Part shown: positions 29,878 through 39,240 of the stretch, piece after piece
How positions within the stretch are numbered: position 1 is the stretch's first letter
Layout of the letters: the number at the start of each line of letters is the position of its first letter
Origin: Spiribacter salinus M19-40
GTDB lineage: Bacteria; Pseudomonadota; Gammaproteobacteria; Nitrococcales; Nitrococcaceae
Assembly (NCBI RefSeq): GCF_000319575.2
Contig: NC_021291.1
Span: 62,001-126,000 of the forward strand
Length of the DNA stretch: 64,000 nt
Reading direction: 5' to 3'
Notes under the pieces: model-generated
What the model saw: only the letters and a program-made list of their open reading frames with translations
Databases searched by the model: none
What the model was told of the DNA's origin: nothing
Made by a program: the position numbers and the translations under genes

Positions 29878-30372
29878 TCAGGGCTCCCCGAGCAATCGAT
29901 CCCGGGCCTCATTGAGGCGGGCGGCCAGATAATCTGTTCCGCCCCGATCCGGGTGGAGTTTCTGGATGAGTCGGCGGTGCGCGGCCATTACCTCGTCACG
30001 GGCGGCGTCGGTGGTTACACCGAGCATCTCTGCCGCCTCCTCGCGGGTCATCGCGCCGTTGCGGTTGGCCTGGGGTGGCGCCTCCTGGCTGCCTTTGGCG
30101 GTTCCCGCTGCCGCACTGCCAAGGCCCAGCAGGCGCTTGATCCAGGGGAGGAAGCGCAGTAGTGAGGCCAGTCGCCATAGCATGGGTAGCGCAGCGCCAA
30201 TCGCCGCAAAAATCCAGTTCAACCGCCCGGTCGCGGCCAGTGCAATACCGACCAGGGCAACGCTTGCCAGCATGATCATCGGTGCCCGCGCGCGCAGCCA
30301 GGCCCGCAGTCGCGGTGAGAGCATGAACGCGAGAAAGCCGACCAGAACGATGAAACTGATCAGGCGAATCAT
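29878..30372 (-). CDS. Membrane-anchored J-domain protein
   Basis: The 164-residue protein has an N-terminal membrane segment (LISFIVLVGFLAFMLS), a second hydrophobic stretch (PMIMLASVALVGIALAATG), a linker, and a C-terminal partial J-domain with LHPDRGGTDYLAARLNEARDRLL. This arrangement, short J-domain at the C-terminus after membrane helices, resembles Tim14/DnaJ-like membrane proteins. The HPD tripeptide should allow DnaK stimulation. It overlaps the upstream small gene by ATGA. Confidence 0.85.
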   Translation of the reverse strand: MIRLISFIVLVGFLAFMLSPRLRAWLRARAPMIMLASVALVGIALAATGRLNWIFAAIGAALPMLWRLASLLRFLPWIKRLLGLGSAAAGTAKGSQEAPPQANRNGAMTREEAAEMLGVTTDAARDEVMAAHRRLIQKLHPDRGGTDYLAARLNEARDRLLGEP

Positions 30373-30551
30373 GACGACGGGGTGCGGGTCTGGCGGATCG
30401 CCTCGCAGCGGGCTTCCCAGCGCGCTAGGCGCTGCTCGTAGAGATCGAACACGCAGGGGTCACAGCCGCTGCCGCAACACTCATCCAAATCAGGCTCCCG
30501 CGGTGGCGGCGGCAATTTGGGCGCTTTGTGGGCGTTGGTCTCCGACATCAC
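30369..30551 (-). CDS. Small oxidoreductase-like domain protein (Cys-rich)
   Basis: A 60-residue protein. It is Pro-rich at the start (KLPPPPREPDLDE) and then has CCGSGCDPCVFDLYEQRLARWE, the signature of the small oxidoreductase-like domain family in which Cys residues may bind metal or form disulfides. Function is unproven. An alternative ATG lies one codon in (30548). It is coupled to the J-domain gene. Confidence 0.75.
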   Translation of the reverse strand: MMSETNAHKAPKLPPPPREPDLDECCGSGCDPCVFDLYEQRLARWEARCEAIRQTRTPSS

Positions 30552-30554
30552 GGT

Positions 30555-31604
30555 TTATCCTGTCACGAACGCGTGGGCATGACGAAGCAGGACGACGACA
30601 ACCGCGGCGATTGGCAGCGCGAGCAAGACCCCGACAAAACCGAACAGCTGGCCCCCCGCCAGCACGGCAAAGATCACCGCAACCGGGTGCAGCCCAATGC
30701 GATCGCCCACAAACAATGGGGTGAAGGCGACCGACTCCAGGGCCTGCCCCGCGCCGAAGACCACCCATACCAGCAGCAGCGGGATCAGCCAGTCGCTGTA
30801 CTGCACGATTACCGCGGCCGTCGCCGCCGCGATCCCCACAATAAAACCCAGATACGGCACGATGGCGGCTAGCCCGGAGAGCAGCCCGATCAGGATGCCG
30901 AGTTGCAGGCCAACGAGCCACAGGCCAAACGCGTAGAACAGCCCCAGGCTGATCATGACCAGCAGTTGGCCGCGCACGAACGCGCCAACCACCTCATCAC
31001 ATTCGGCGGCCAGCTGTGCCGTGGTGGCCCGCCAGCTGGGGGGCACGGTCCGCAGGAGCGCGGCGAGCACCCGGTCCCAGTCGCGCAGCAAATAAAACGC
31101 CACCACCGGTGTCAGGGCCAGGGTGGCAATGGCGCCAGCGACGGCCATGCCGGAGCGACTGATCCGCCCGACCACCTCGGCCGCCACATTGCCGGTGGAC
31201 TGCCAATGCTCGGAGATGGCGTTGCGCAGCGCCGCCAGGTCGACCGTGCCGAAATCAATGCCAAAGGTCTGCTCAAGCCAGGGTAAGCCGGTCTCTTGGG
31301 CCCAGGTCAGCATCCCGGGGAGCTGCGACTGCAGGGTATCGATCTGGCGGCCGACCAGCGGGATCAGCATGAGCACACCAGCGGCCAGCACACTGAATAG
31401 CAGCAAGAACACGATGCTGGTGGCGATCATGCGATTCAGGCCCAACCGCTGCAGGCGGCGTGCCAGAGGGTCGCCCAGGTACGCGAGCAGTGCGCCGGCA
31501 ATAAACGGCGTCAGGATGGGCTGCAGCCAGTAGATCAACAGGCCCGTGAACACTACCAGCGCGAGGCCCAGGCCGGCGCGGTAAATCCGCAATGCATCAT
31601 TCAT
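30555..31604 (-). CDS. AI-2E/PerM family transporter
   Basis: An integral membrane protein of about 349 residues with some eight hydrophobic segments. The N-terminal LIYWLQPILTPFIAGALLAYLGDPLARRLQRLG and the C-terminal VGDRIGLHPVAVIFAVLAGGQLFGFVGVLLALPIAAV are typical of the family. Members export diverse small molecules or ions (for example Na+ in some halophiles); the substrate here is unknown. The start at 31604 is chosen because the longer N-terminus (to 31655) is Pro-rich and not family-like. It heads the minus run down to 27.6 kb. Confidence 0.85.
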   Translation of the reverse strand: MNDALRIYRAGLGLALVVFTGLLIYWLQPILTPFIAGALLAYLGDPLARRLQRLGLNRMIATSIVFLLLFSVLAAGVLMLIPLVGRQIDTLQSQLPGMLTWAQETGLPWLEQTFGIDFGTVDLAALRNAISEHWQSTGNVAAEVVGRISRSGMAVAGAIATLALTPVVAFYLLRDWDRVLAALLRTVPPSWRATTAQLAAECDEVVGAFVRGQLLVMISLGLFYAFGLWLVGLQLGILIGLLSGLAAIVPYLGFIVGIAAATAAVIVQYSDWLIPLLLVWVVFGAGQALESVAFTPLFVGDRIGLHPVAVIFAVLAGGQLFGFVGVLLALPIAAVVVVLLRHAHAFVTG

Positions 31605-31704
31605 GGGGCGAGGATAGCCCACACCGCGGTTCAGCGCAGCCGGGGGATCCATCATTTGGTCATTCGCGCTAAGGTACAGTGACTACGCGAATCAATAGAG
31701 GGGA

Positions 31705-32775
31705 ATGAGCGTGCGCAATCCCAATCGCGTCTTCATCTGGATTCTGGGGTTTTTGGTGGCCGTGGCGGCCGTCGCAGGGCTGTTGTTTGCGCCTCTGCAA
31801 GAGGCCTTTATCGCCAACCCGGTGTTCAACGGGCTGATCCTGGGTGTGCTGCTGGTGGGCCTGGTCATCAACTGCCGCCAGGTGCTGGTGCTCAAACCCG
31901 AGGTGGACTGGGTGGAGCGTTTCCGGCATGCCGGCGACGGTGATGCACCGGCCCTGCCCCGCAGCCGTTTGCTCGGCTCGATGGCGCGGATGCTGACCGG
32001 ACGCAGCGGTGATCGATTCAGTCTCTCGGCGATGTCATTGCGCACGGTACTGGACGGGATCCGCTCACGGCTGGATGAGTCCCGTGATTTGTCGCACTAC
32101 CTGATCGGGCTGCTGGTGTTCCTGGGGCTACTCGGGACGTTCTGGGGCCTGCTGGATACCCTGCGTGCCGTGGGCGCGGTCATTGGTAACCTCACGGTCA
32201 GCGGCTCGGATGCCGGGCAAATCTTCACTGAGCTACGGGACGGCTTGCAGGCGCCGCTGACCGGCATGGGCACGGCCTTCAGCTCGTCGCTGTTCGGTCT
32301 GGCCGGCGCCTTGGTCCTGGGGTTTGTGGATTTGCAGGCCTCGCACGCCCAGAACGGGTTCTATAACGATCTCGAGGAATGGCTGTCCGGACAGACGCGT
32401 CTGTCCAGCGGCTCACTGGGCGGCGAGGGGGAAGGCTCCGTACCGGCCTACATCCAGGCATTGCTCGAGAACACGGCCGATAGCCTCGATAAGCTCCAGC
32501 GCATCATGGCCCAGGGCGACGACGAGCGACGGCATACCGACGCCCGCCTGATCGAGCTCACCGAGGAGATCTCGCGCCTGGCGCGGACCAATGAGGCGAC
32601 CGGCGCCGTGGACAGCGAGCAGACCGAGCACCTGCGCTCGATGGCGAGCGGCCTGCAAGGGCTGCGCCAGGATCTGCTGGCCGATCGTGAGCGCCTGGTC
32701 GGCGAGCTCCGCGATGAGGTCCGCCTGCTGACCCGCACCGTCTCGCACCTGCGCGACGGCGACGACGGGCACTGA
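31705..32775 (+). CDS. MotA/TolQ/ExbB-type proton-channel protein
   Basis: A 356-residue protein. Predicted membrane segments are at about 10-29, 38-58, 131-150 and 188-210; the last two form the channel pair with GLLGTFWGLLDTL and PLTGMGTAFSSSLFGLAGALVLGF, the Gly/Ala/Ser-rich motif of MotA/TolQ/ExbB. A cytoplasmic segment (about 65-128) separates the pairs and a coiled-coil tail (about 245-345) follows. A GAGGGG sits only 2 bases before the ATG but 8 before an in-frame GTG at 31711, so GTG may be the true start. It is paired with the OmpA-like gene 8 bases downstream. There are no flagellar or Tol genes nearby. Confidence 0.85.
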   Translation: MSVRNPNRVFIWILGFLVAVAAVAGLLFAPLQEAFIANPVFNGLILGVLLVGLVINCRQVLVLKPEVDWVERFRHAGDGDAPALPRSRLLGSMARMLTGRSGDRFSLSAMSLRTVLDGIRSRLDESRDLSHYLIGLLVFLGLLGTFWGLLDTLRAVGAVIGNLTVSGSDAGQIFTELRDGLQAPLTGMGTAFSSSLFGLAGALVLGFVDLQASHAQNGFYNDLEEWLSGQTRLSSGSLGGEGEGSVPAYIQALLENTADSLDKLQRIMAQGDDERRHTDARLIELTEEISRLARTNEATGAVDSEQTEHLRSMASGLQGLRQDLLADRERLVGELRDEVRLLTRTVSHLRDGDDGH

Positions 32776-32783
32776 GCCAGCGC

Positions 32784-34082
32784 ATGCTGGGCAGCAACCG
32801 CCGGGGTCGGTCAGCGGTCAACATTTGGCCGGGTTTTGTGGATGCGCTGGCAACCATCCTGCTGGCATTTGTTTTCGTGCTCATGCTCTTTGTGGTCGCG
32901 CAGGTTTACCTGAGCAGTCAGTTGTCCGATCGCAATCAGGCACTCGAGGCCCTGCAGGCCGAGCTCTCGGACATGGCCGAGGCCTTGTCCATGGAGCGCA
33001 GCGAGCGCGAGCGCCTCGAAGAAGAGGTCTCCAGTGTCTACGCCGAGCTGCACGCCACCCTGTCGCAGCGTGATGAGGCTCAGGAGGCCCTCGCGGCGAC
33101 CCGCGAAGAACTGGAGGCCGCGCGAGAAGAGATCGCCATCGGTGAAGACACGCTGGAAGCGCGCCTGGTTGAGATCGCCTCGCTGCAGCAAGACATTAAT
33201 GCCCTGCGCGAGGTCCGTGACGAGCTGGAAGCGGAAGTCGGCCAGCTCGCCGCCTCGCTGGAGGAAACGCAGGCCGAGCTCGGGGCGGCGCGAGACCGCA
33301 GCCGCGAGCTCGAGGCCGAACTGGCGGATGCCGAAGAGCGCACTCAGCTCGCCCAGGCCGAAATCGAATCCCAGTCGCTGCGTATCCGGGATCTGGTCGC
33401 TGAGATCGCGGAGCGCCAGGATGCCCTCGAGGCCGAGCAGTCACTGACAGCGGATGCCGAGGCGCGGGTGGAGGCGCTGCGCCGGCAGATCCGCGAGTTG
33501 CGCAATCAGATCAGCACGCTGGCCGAGGCCTTGCGAGTCGAGGAAGACACGGTCGCCGAGCAGCAGACCCGAATCGATACCCTGGTGGAGCGTTTGAACG
33601 TCGCCCTGGCTGAGGAAGTCCAGGAGCTCTCCAGTTATCGCTCGGAATTCTTCGGCCGGCTGCGGGAGGTGCTGGACGATGTGGAGGCCATCGAGATTGT
33701 CGGCGATCGCTTTCGTTTTCAGTCGGAGCTCTTTTTTGAGACGGCCTCCGCGGATCTGGGCCCGGAAGGGGAGGAACGACTGGGACAGGTGGCCGCCAGC
33801 CTGCGACAAGTCGCGGATCGCATCCCGGCGGACATCGACTGGGTGCTCCAGGTGGAGGGGCATACCGATCGCCGGCCGATTCGAACGCCCGAGTTCCCGT
33901 CCAACTGGGAGCTTTCTACTGCCCGGGCACAGGCGATTGTGTATTACCTGATCGATGAGGGTATTCCGGCGCGGCGCCTGGCCGCCGTGGGTTATGGCGA
34001 GTACCAGCCCGTGGCCGAGGGTGAGGATGCGGAAGACCTGGCCCGCAACCGCCGTATCGAGCTGCGGCTGAGTAATCGCTGA
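32784..34082 (+). CDS. OmpA-domain protein with N-terminal MotB-like helix and long coiled coil
   Basis: It has 432 residues. A single membrane helix (about 18-42) contains Asp20 at the position where MotB-type proteins carry the proton-binding Asp. Residues about 45-290 are an almost unbroken heptad-rich coiled coil with Glu/Ala/Leu/Arg. Residues about 300-430 form an OmpA-like peptidoglycan-binding domain (VEGHTDRRPI, SNWELSTARAQAIVYYL, VGYGEYQP, RNRRIEL). Together with the MotA-like partner this is the architecture of an ion-driven 5:2 motor reaching the cell wall. The physiological job is unknown. Confidence 0.88.
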   Translation: MLGSNRRGRSAVNIWPGFVDALATILLAFVFVLMLFVVAQVYLSSQLSDRNQALEALQAELSDMAEALSMERSERERLEEEVSSVYAELHATLSQRDEAQEALAATREELEAAREEIAIGEDTLEARLVEIASLQQDINALREVRDELEAEVGQLAASLEETQAELGAARDRSRELEAELADAEERTQLAQAEIESQSLRIRDLVAEIAERQDALEAEQSLTADAEARVEALRRQIRELRNQISTLAEALRVEEDTVAEQQTRIDTLVERLNVALAEEVQELSSYRSEFFGRLREVLDDVEAIEIVGDRFRFQSELFFETASADLGPEGEERLGQVAASLRQVADRIPADIDWVLQVEGHTDRRPIRTPEFPSNWELSTARAQAIVYYLIDEGIPARRLAAVGYGEYQPVAEGEDAEDLARNRRIELRLSNR

Positions 34083-34093
34083 CAAAGCCTCGC

Positions 34094-35035
34094 CTAGATG
34101 GCGTTGACGTCATCGGCGAAGAAGTCGGGTCGCATCATTTCCAGAAATCGCCGTGCCTGGGGTGAGAGAAAGCGCCCGCGGCGGGACATCGCCCCGTAGG
34201 TGCGCTTGGGAAAGACCTCTGGTAACGAGCGCACGACGATGCCGGGGTAGTGCTCCGCCAGTGAGACATTGCTCACGATGGCAATACCAAAGCCCAGCCC
34301 CACATAGCGTTTGACCGCCTCCCAACTGCCCACTTCAAGCCGAATGCGGTAAGGCACGGCATGCTGCTGGAACACCAGGCTAATCAGCCGCCAGGTGGTC
34401 ATGTTCTGCGGCGGGATAATGAAATCCTGCCCCGCCAAATCACGCAGGTTAATCACATCCCGGCGGGCGAGCGGGTGGTCAGGCGGTGTAATCAGCGAAA
34501 GCCCATAGGAATAGATCGCCCGATAGCGCAGCTCATCGGGCATATCGAGAATGGCGCCGACTGCAAAATCCACCCGATCCTCGCGCAGCGCGTCCATCAA
34601 ATCCCCGACGGAGAGGTGATGCAGGCGCACCCGGACATTGGGGTGTTCGGCCATGAATTGCTCAAGCGTGGCAGGCAGAAGATAGAGCGTGGACGACTCT
34701 CCCGCGCCAATATCGAGCCGGCCACTGTCGAGCGGGCGGCTGTCTTCACTGAATCGGCCGGCGAGCCCATCAATAGCCTCCACGAGCTGATGCGCCTCGG
34801 CATACAGCTGTTCACCCTCGGGCGTTAGCCGGATCCGGGGGCCGCGGCGCTCGAACAACGTCACACTCAATTCCCGCTCGAGCGCCTGAATTTGCAAGGA
34901 TACCGAGGGCTGCGTGAGGCCGAGGCGCTCGGCCGCCCGGGAGATGCTCCCGGCCTCGGCGGTAAAGCAGAATGCGCGTAGCTGGCGCAGTCGGTCGTGG
35001 CGGTAGGCGGCATTGGGCTCAAGCGCGGTTGGCAT
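34094..35035 (-). CDS. LysR-type regulator divergent from isocitrate lyase
   Basis: A 313-residue LTTR. The winged HTH is at about 15-75 (RAFCFTAEAGSISRAAERLGLTQPSVSLQIQALE) and the periplasmic-binding-like effector domain follows from about 100. It is transcribed away from aceA with 123 bases between the start codons, the usual layout for an LTTR controlling the neighbour. The effector is not evident. The region between them has several inverted repeats of the LTTR type. Confidence 0.9.
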   Translation of the reverse strand: MPTALEPNAAYRHDRLRQLRAFCFTAEAGSISRAAERLGLTQPSVSLQIQALERELSVTLFERRGPRIRLTPEGEQLYAEAHQLVEAIDGLAGRFSEDSRPLDSGRLDIGAGESSTLYLLPATLEQFMAEHPNVRVRLHHLSVGDLMDALREDRVDFAVGAILDMPDELRYRAIYSYGLSLITPPDHPLARRDVINLRDLAGQDFIIPPQNMTTWRLISLVFQQHAVPYRIRLEVGSWEAVKRYVGLGFGIAIVSNVSLAEHYPGIVVRSLPEVFPKRTYGAMSRRGRFLSPQARRFLEMMRPDFFADDVNAI

Positions 35036-35049
35036 GAGGCAGCTCCATT

Positions 35050-35096
35050 ATTGTTAAAAACAATGCAATGTATTGTTTACATTACCTTGTGTAATG
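35050..35096. promoter_or_regulatory. Operator cluster between lysR gene and aceA
   Basis: Overlapping inverted repeats fill 47 bases. ATTGTT-AAA-AACAAT is at 35050-35064, AACAAT-N7-ATTGTT at 35059-35077, AATGT-N7-ACATT at 35067-35083, and CATTAC-N5-GTAATG at 35080-35096. The AT-rich block stands out in a GC-rich chromosome. LTTR sites typically have T-N11-A dyads, so these are good candidates for the LysR regulator and perhaps a second factor. Binding is inferred. Confidence 0.6.
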
Positions 35097-35158
35097 CTGC
35101 AACGCCACATACCTTGAAGCGAACCGACCCCGGATAACGGCCTGAGGAGGCAAGCGTG

Positions 35159-36445
35159 ATGAGTACATTAAAAACGGCAGCGGAACTCGAAAAAGACTGG
35201 GCCAGCAACCCGCGCTGGGCTGATGTCACCCGCCCGTATCCTGCGTCTGAAGTCGTGCGCCTGCGCGGCACGGTGCCGGTGGAGCACAGTCTGGCCAAAA
35301 CGGGCGCGGAAAAGCTCTGGCGTTATCTCAATGACGGCGAGATGGACTACGTCAACGCGCTGGGTGCGCTGACTGGTAACCAGGCCATGCAGCAGGTGAA
35401 GGCCGGGTTGCATGCGATCTATCTCTCGGGCTGGCAGGTGGCGGCGGACGCCAACCTCGGCTCCACCATGTATCCCGATCAGTCCCTGTACCCGGCCGAC
35501 TCCGTGCCGGCCGTGGTGGAGCGGATCAATAATGCCCTGCTGCGCGCTGACGAGATCCACCATGCCGAGGGCGATGACAGCATCGACTGGATGCAGCCGA
35601 TCGTTGCCGATGCCGAAGCCGGCTTCGGGGGTGTGCTGAACGCCTTTGAGCTCATGAAGGGCATGATTCGGGCGGGCGCGTCCGGCGTGCATTTCGAGGA
35701 TCAGCTCGCGTCGGTGAAAAAATGCGGCCATATGGGCGGCAAGGTGCTGGTGCCGACGCAGGAGGCGGTACAGAAGCTGGCGGCGGCCCGCCTCGCGGCC
35801 GACACCATGGACACGCCGACGCTGCTCGTTGCCCGTACCGACGCGCTGGCCGCTGACCTCATTACCTCGGATATTGATGCCTACGACGCGCCTTACATCA
35901 CGGGCGAGCGCACGGTCGAGGGCTTCTACCGTACCCACGCGGGTGAAGAGCAGGCCATCAGCCGCGGCCTTGCCTATGCGCCGTTTGCGGATCTCATCTG
36001 GTGTGAGACGGGTACGCCGGATCTGGCCTTTGCCAAGCGCTTTGCCGAGGCCATTAAAAAGGATCACCCCAACACGATGCTCGCTTACAACTGCTCACCG
36101 TCGTTTAACTGGCGGGGCAAGCTCGACGAGAAGACCATCGCGAGCTTCCAGAACGAGCTGGGGGCCATGGGCTACAAGTTCCAGTTCATTACCCTCGCCG
36201 GCTTCCACAGCCTCAACTACTCCATGTTCGAGCTGGCGCGGGGCTACAAGAGCCGGCAGATGGCGGCCTACTCCGAGCTGCAGCAAGCCGAGTTCGCCTC
36301 CGAGAAAGATGGCTACACGGCGACCCGCCATCAGCGCGAGGTGGGCGCCGGGTACTTCGATCAGGTTACGCAGACGATTCAGGGCGGGGTTTCCTCGGTG
36401 ACGGCCATGACCGGCTCCACCGAAGAGGATCAGTTCAAGTCCTGA
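35159..36445 (+). CDS. aceA: Isocitrate lyase
   Basis: It splits isocitrate to glyoxylate and succinate, the first step of the glyoxylate shunt. Length is 428 residues. Key features are ADAEAGFGG, the active-site [16 protein letters not shown] with catalytic Cys189, and [11 protein letters not shown] 35159 is preferred over the adjoining GTG 35156 because AGGAGG (35145-35150) is then 8 bases away. No malate synthase is present in the window. A strong terminator follows. Confidence 0.97.
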   Translation: MSTLKTAAELEKDWASNPRWADVTRPYPASEVVRLRGTVPVEHSLAKTGAEKLWRYLNDGEMDYVNALGALTGNQAMQQVKAGLHAIYLSGWQVAADANLGSTMYPDQSLYPADSVPAVVERINNALLRADEIHHAEGDDSIDWMQPIVADAEAGFGGVLNAFELMKGMIRAGASGVHFEDQLASVKKCGHMGGKVLVPTQEAVQKLAAARLAADTMDTPTLLVARTDALAADLITSDIDAYDAPYITGERTVEGFYRTHAGEEQAISRGLAYAPFADLIWCETGTPDLAFAKRFAEAIKKDHPNTMLAYNCSPSFNWRGKLDEKTIASFQNELGAMGYKFQFITLAGFHSLNYSMFELARGYKSRQMAAYSELQQAEFASEKDGYTATRHQREVGAGYFDQVTQTIQGGVSSVTAMTGSTEEDQFKS

Positions 36446-36456
36446 GCAAGTTTTTT

Positions 36457-36482
36457 GGGGGCAGGGATGCCCCCATTTTTTT
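36457..36482 (+). terminator. Rho-independent terminator of aceA
   Basis: GGGGGCA-GGGA-TGCCCCC gives a 7-bp GC-rich stem with a 4-base loop, followed by a run of seven T residues. It lies 11 bases after the aceA stop and ends 14 bases before the convergent gene. Confidence 0.9.
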
Positions 36483-36496
36483 ACCTGACCCGTCGA

Positions 36497-37357
36497 TTAG
36501 ACGCCGTATTTTTTGTCGAGCGCGGTGTACTCGGCGGTCCCGATTACTTCCTCGCGACCCTTGAAGCTGACCATGCGCTCCTGCATGGCCGCACTGTGGC
36601 CATCGCGGCGGATGACCTCCAGGGCGTCCTGCATGCCTTTGATGGCCGCGCGCTGGGTGTCGCTGGGGATGATGATGACACTGTAGCCAAGTTCACCCAG
36701 GCGATCGGCGGGCATGAGCGGGGTCTTGCCGCCATGGAACATGTTGATCAGCTTGGGCTGGGGCAGGTCTTTGGCGATCTGCTCGATCTGCTCCTCGGAG
36801 GTGGGCGCCTCCACAAAGATCGCATCGGCGCCGGCGTCCATATAGGCATGCGCCCGCTCCAGGGTGGGGCCATAGCCCTCCACGGCCAGACCATCGGTCC
36901 GCGCAATGAGCACCATATCAGGGTCATGGAGCGCATCTTTCACCGCCCGGATCTTCTGGGTCATCTCCTTTTGCGGGACGATGGATTTGTCATCGTAGTG
37001 GCCGCATTTTTTCGGGAAGACCTGGTCTTCCAGGTGGAAACCCGCGACGCCCACCCGCTCAAAGGCCCGGGCGGTTTTCTGCGCGTTCAGGGCATTGCCA
37101 TGGCCGGTGTCCGCATCGGCAATCAGCGGGATCTGGGTGACCTCCACCATCGTCTCAAGGCGTTTGACGATCTCATCCAGGCTCATCAGCCCCAGATCGG
37201 GGATGCCGTTGCCGCGGGCAATGCCGCCGCCAGTGGCATACACCGCCGCAAACCCGGCCTGCTCTACCAGTCGAGCTGATAGCCCGTCATAGGCGCCGGG
37301 GGCGACCACGGGCGGGTGATTGAGAATAAGTTGGCGAAGCTGGCGGGCAGGCGTCAT
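36497..37357 (-). CDS. Isocitrate lyase/PEP mutase family enzyme, probable 2-methylisocitrate lyase
   Basis: A 286-residue TIM-barrel protein. It has the Mg2+ motif IADADTGHGN and the lyase active-site loop PKKCGHYDDKSIV with Cys118, which separates lyases from the PEP mutases and oxaloacetate hydrolases of the same fold. The N-terminus (PPVVAPGAYDGLSARL) and the C-terminus differ somewhat from E. coli PrpB, so another 2-substituted malate lyase role is possible. With prpC and prpD at 23-25.6 kb it would complete the methylcitrate cycle. A GGAGGAG site precedes the ATG. It converges on aceA. Confidence 0.8.
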   Translation of the reverse strand: MTPARQLRQLILNHPPVVAPGAYDGLSARLVEQAGFAAVYATGGGIARGNGIPDLGLMSLDEIVKRLETMVEVTQIPLIADADTGHGNALNAQKTARAFERVGVAGFHLEDQVFPKKCGHYDDKSIVPQKEMTQKIRAVKDALHDPDMVLIARTDGLAVEGYGPTLERAHAYMDAGADAIFVEAPTSEEQIEQIAKDLPQPKLINMFHGGKTPLMPADRLGELGYSVIIIPSDTQRAAIKGMQDALEVIRRDGHSAAMQERMVSFKGREEVIGTAEYTALDKKYGV

Positions 37358-37432
37358 GGCCGGTCTCCTCCGATCCTTGGTTTGTTATTCAGACCGGATT
37401 GTGCCGCAACTCAGTCGGCGGTGCATCTGCCC

Positions 37433-38146
37433 CTAAATCGAGCGCTGATTGACCCGGGCAGAGACCTCTTCGGCTGATTCGATGCGCTCGGAGTAGCGGT
37501 CGACCAGATAGTCCCGGCAGCCGCGGGTCAGGCGGGTGAACTTCACGAGCTCTTCCATGACATCGACGATGCGGTTGTAGTACGGCGAGGGCTTCATGCG
37601 CCCATCGTCCTCGAACTCGAGATAGGCCTTGGGTACTGAGGACTGGTTGGGGATCGTGATCAGCCGCATCCAGCGGCCGAGGATGCGCAGTTGGTTGACG
37701 GCGTTAAAGCTCTGCGAACCGCCGTTGACTTGCATCACCGCCAGCGTCTTGCCCTGGGTGGGGCGAACCCCGCCCATGTTGAGCGGGATCCAGTCGATTT
37801 GCGCTTTCATGATGCCGGTCATCGCCCCATGGCGCTCAGGGCTCGACCAGACGAACCCATCCGCCCACGTCGCCAGTTCCCGCAGCTCCTGGACCTTGGG
37901 ATGGTCGGCCTCAGCGTCGTCCGGCAGCGGCAAGCCGCTGGGGTCAAAGACCTGGGTGTCCACGCTCAGGCGCCGAAGAATGCGCGCGCCTTCAAGGGCC
38001 ATCAGCTTGCTGTACGAGCGCTCGCGCAGTGATCCATACAACAGCAAGATGCGGATCGGTGCCTCGCCGGCTGGCGTAAGGAGCGTCGGGTCGTCGACCG
38101 GCTTAAAGGCGGCCTCGACCAGGTTGGGTGTGGTCTCATCACTCAT
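37433..38146 (-). CDS. arsH: Arsenical resistance protein ArsH, NADPH-dependent FMN reductase
   Basis: 237 residues. The flavodoxin-like fold has the FMN phosphate motif [10 protein letters not shown] and the ArsH-specific [19 protein letters not shown] and [13 protein letters not shown] segments. ArsH oxidises trivalent organoarsenicals and reduces flavin or quinone. Last gene of the ars operon; its ATG overlaps the acr3 stop (ATGA). Confidence 0.96.
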   Translation of the reverse strand: MSDETTPNLVEAAFKPVDDPTLLTPAGEAPIRILLLYGSLRERSYSKLMALEGARILRRLSVDTQVFDPSGLPLPDDAEADHPKVQELRELATWADGFVWSSPERHGAMTGIMKAQIDWIPLNMGGVRPTQGKTLAVMQVNGGSQSFNAVNQLRILGRWMRLITIPNQSSVPKAYLEFEDDGRMKPSPYYNRIVDVMEELVKFTRLTRGCRDYLVDRYSERIESAEEVSARVNQRSI

Positions 38147-39240
38147 GTCCCGCTCTTTTGTAGCACCGCCGTGGCACGCTCGTACCAGCCCCTTGAAGTG
38201 TTCACCAGCTTAACGAGGGCCAGCATGACGGGCACCTCCACCAGCACGCCCACCACCGTGGCGAGCGCGGCCCCGGAGTTCAACCCGAACAGGCTGATGG
38301 CAACGGCGACCGCTAGCTCAAAGAAGTTGGACGTCCCGATGAGCGCCGCGGGTGCGCCAATGCTGATGGGCACGCTCCAACCCCGAGCCCACAAATACGC
38401 CAGCCCGAAGATCCCGACGCTCTGAATGATCAGCGGAATCGCAATCAACACGATGACCAGCGGCTGATTGAGGATGCGCTCGCCCTGGAAGGCAAACAGC
38501 AGCAACACCGTGACCACCAGGCCGATAACCGTGATCGGCTTGATGCGCCCGGTAAATTCATCGACCGCGGTCTGTCCGCCTTTGCCGAACAAATGCTGCC
38601 GGGTGAGCGCGCCCACGATCAGGGGAACCACCACGTACAGGCCCACCGATAGCAACAGCGTCTGCCACGGCACGATCACCTCGGCCACGCCGAGCAGCAG
38701 GGCGACCAGTGGGGCGAAGGCGAAGATCATAATCAGGTCATTAATCGCGACCTGGACGAGGGTGTAGGTGGCGTCTCCCTCGGTAAGCTGGCTCCAGACA
38801 AACACCATCGCCGTACACGGCGCGGCGCCCAGCAGGATCATCCCGGCGATATAGGCCTTGGCGTCATCGGGGGGCACCAGGCCGGCGAAAAAACCCTCGA
38901 AGAACAGCAGAGCCAGCCCCGCCATGGTGAACGGCTTGATCAGCCAGTTGATCACCAGGGTAATGGTCAGGCCCTTGGGCCGGTCGCCCGCATGGCGCAG
39001 TGAACTGAAGTCCACATTGATCATCATCGGGTAGACCATCGCCCAAATGAGCACGGCCACGACCAGGTTGACGTTGGCGATCTCCAGACCGCTCAGCCAC
39101 TCAAAGGCGGAGGGGAAAAACTTACCCAGGGCGATCCCCGCGACGATGGCGAGCGCCACCCAGACACTGAGATAACGCTCGAACCGACCCATGACCTCGC
39201 CGGTTGCACGCCGGGCGGTTACATCACACTGTGCACTCAT
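38143..39240 (-). CDS. acr3: Arsenite efflux permease, ACR3 family
   Basis: A 365-residue inner-membrane transporter with about ten hydrophobic helices. ACR3 hallmarks are seen: [31 protein letters not shown] with the functional Cys, and [20 protein letters not shown]. Arsenite is exported by proton-motive force. The start at 39240 is chosen because it forms TAATG with the arsR stop. Confidence 0.96.
   Translation of the reverse strand: MSAQCDVTARRATGEVMGRFERYLSVWVALAIVAGIALGKFFPSAFEWLSGLEIANVNLVVAVLIWAMVYPMMINVDFSSLRHAGDRPKGLTITLVINWLIKPFTMAGLALLFFEGFFAGLVPPDDAKAYIAGMILLGAAPCTAMVFVWSQLTEGDATYTLVQVAINDLIMIFAFAPLVALLLGVAEVIVPWQTLLLSVGLYVVVPLIVGALTRQHLFGKGGQTAVDEFTGRIKPITVIGLVVTVLLLFAFQGERILNQPLVIVLIAIPLIIQSVGIFGLAYLWARGWSVPISIGAPAALIGTSNFFELAVAVAISLFGLNSGAALATVVGVLVEVPVMLALVKLVNTSRGWYERATAVLQKSGT

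Noticed and set aside
31705-34082. Zorya anti-phage system (ZorA/ZorB)
   Set aside because: The MotA-like plus OmpA-like pair resembles ZorA/ZorB, but no ZorC, ZorD or ZorE gene is adjacent; neighbours are a PerM-type permease and a LysR gene.
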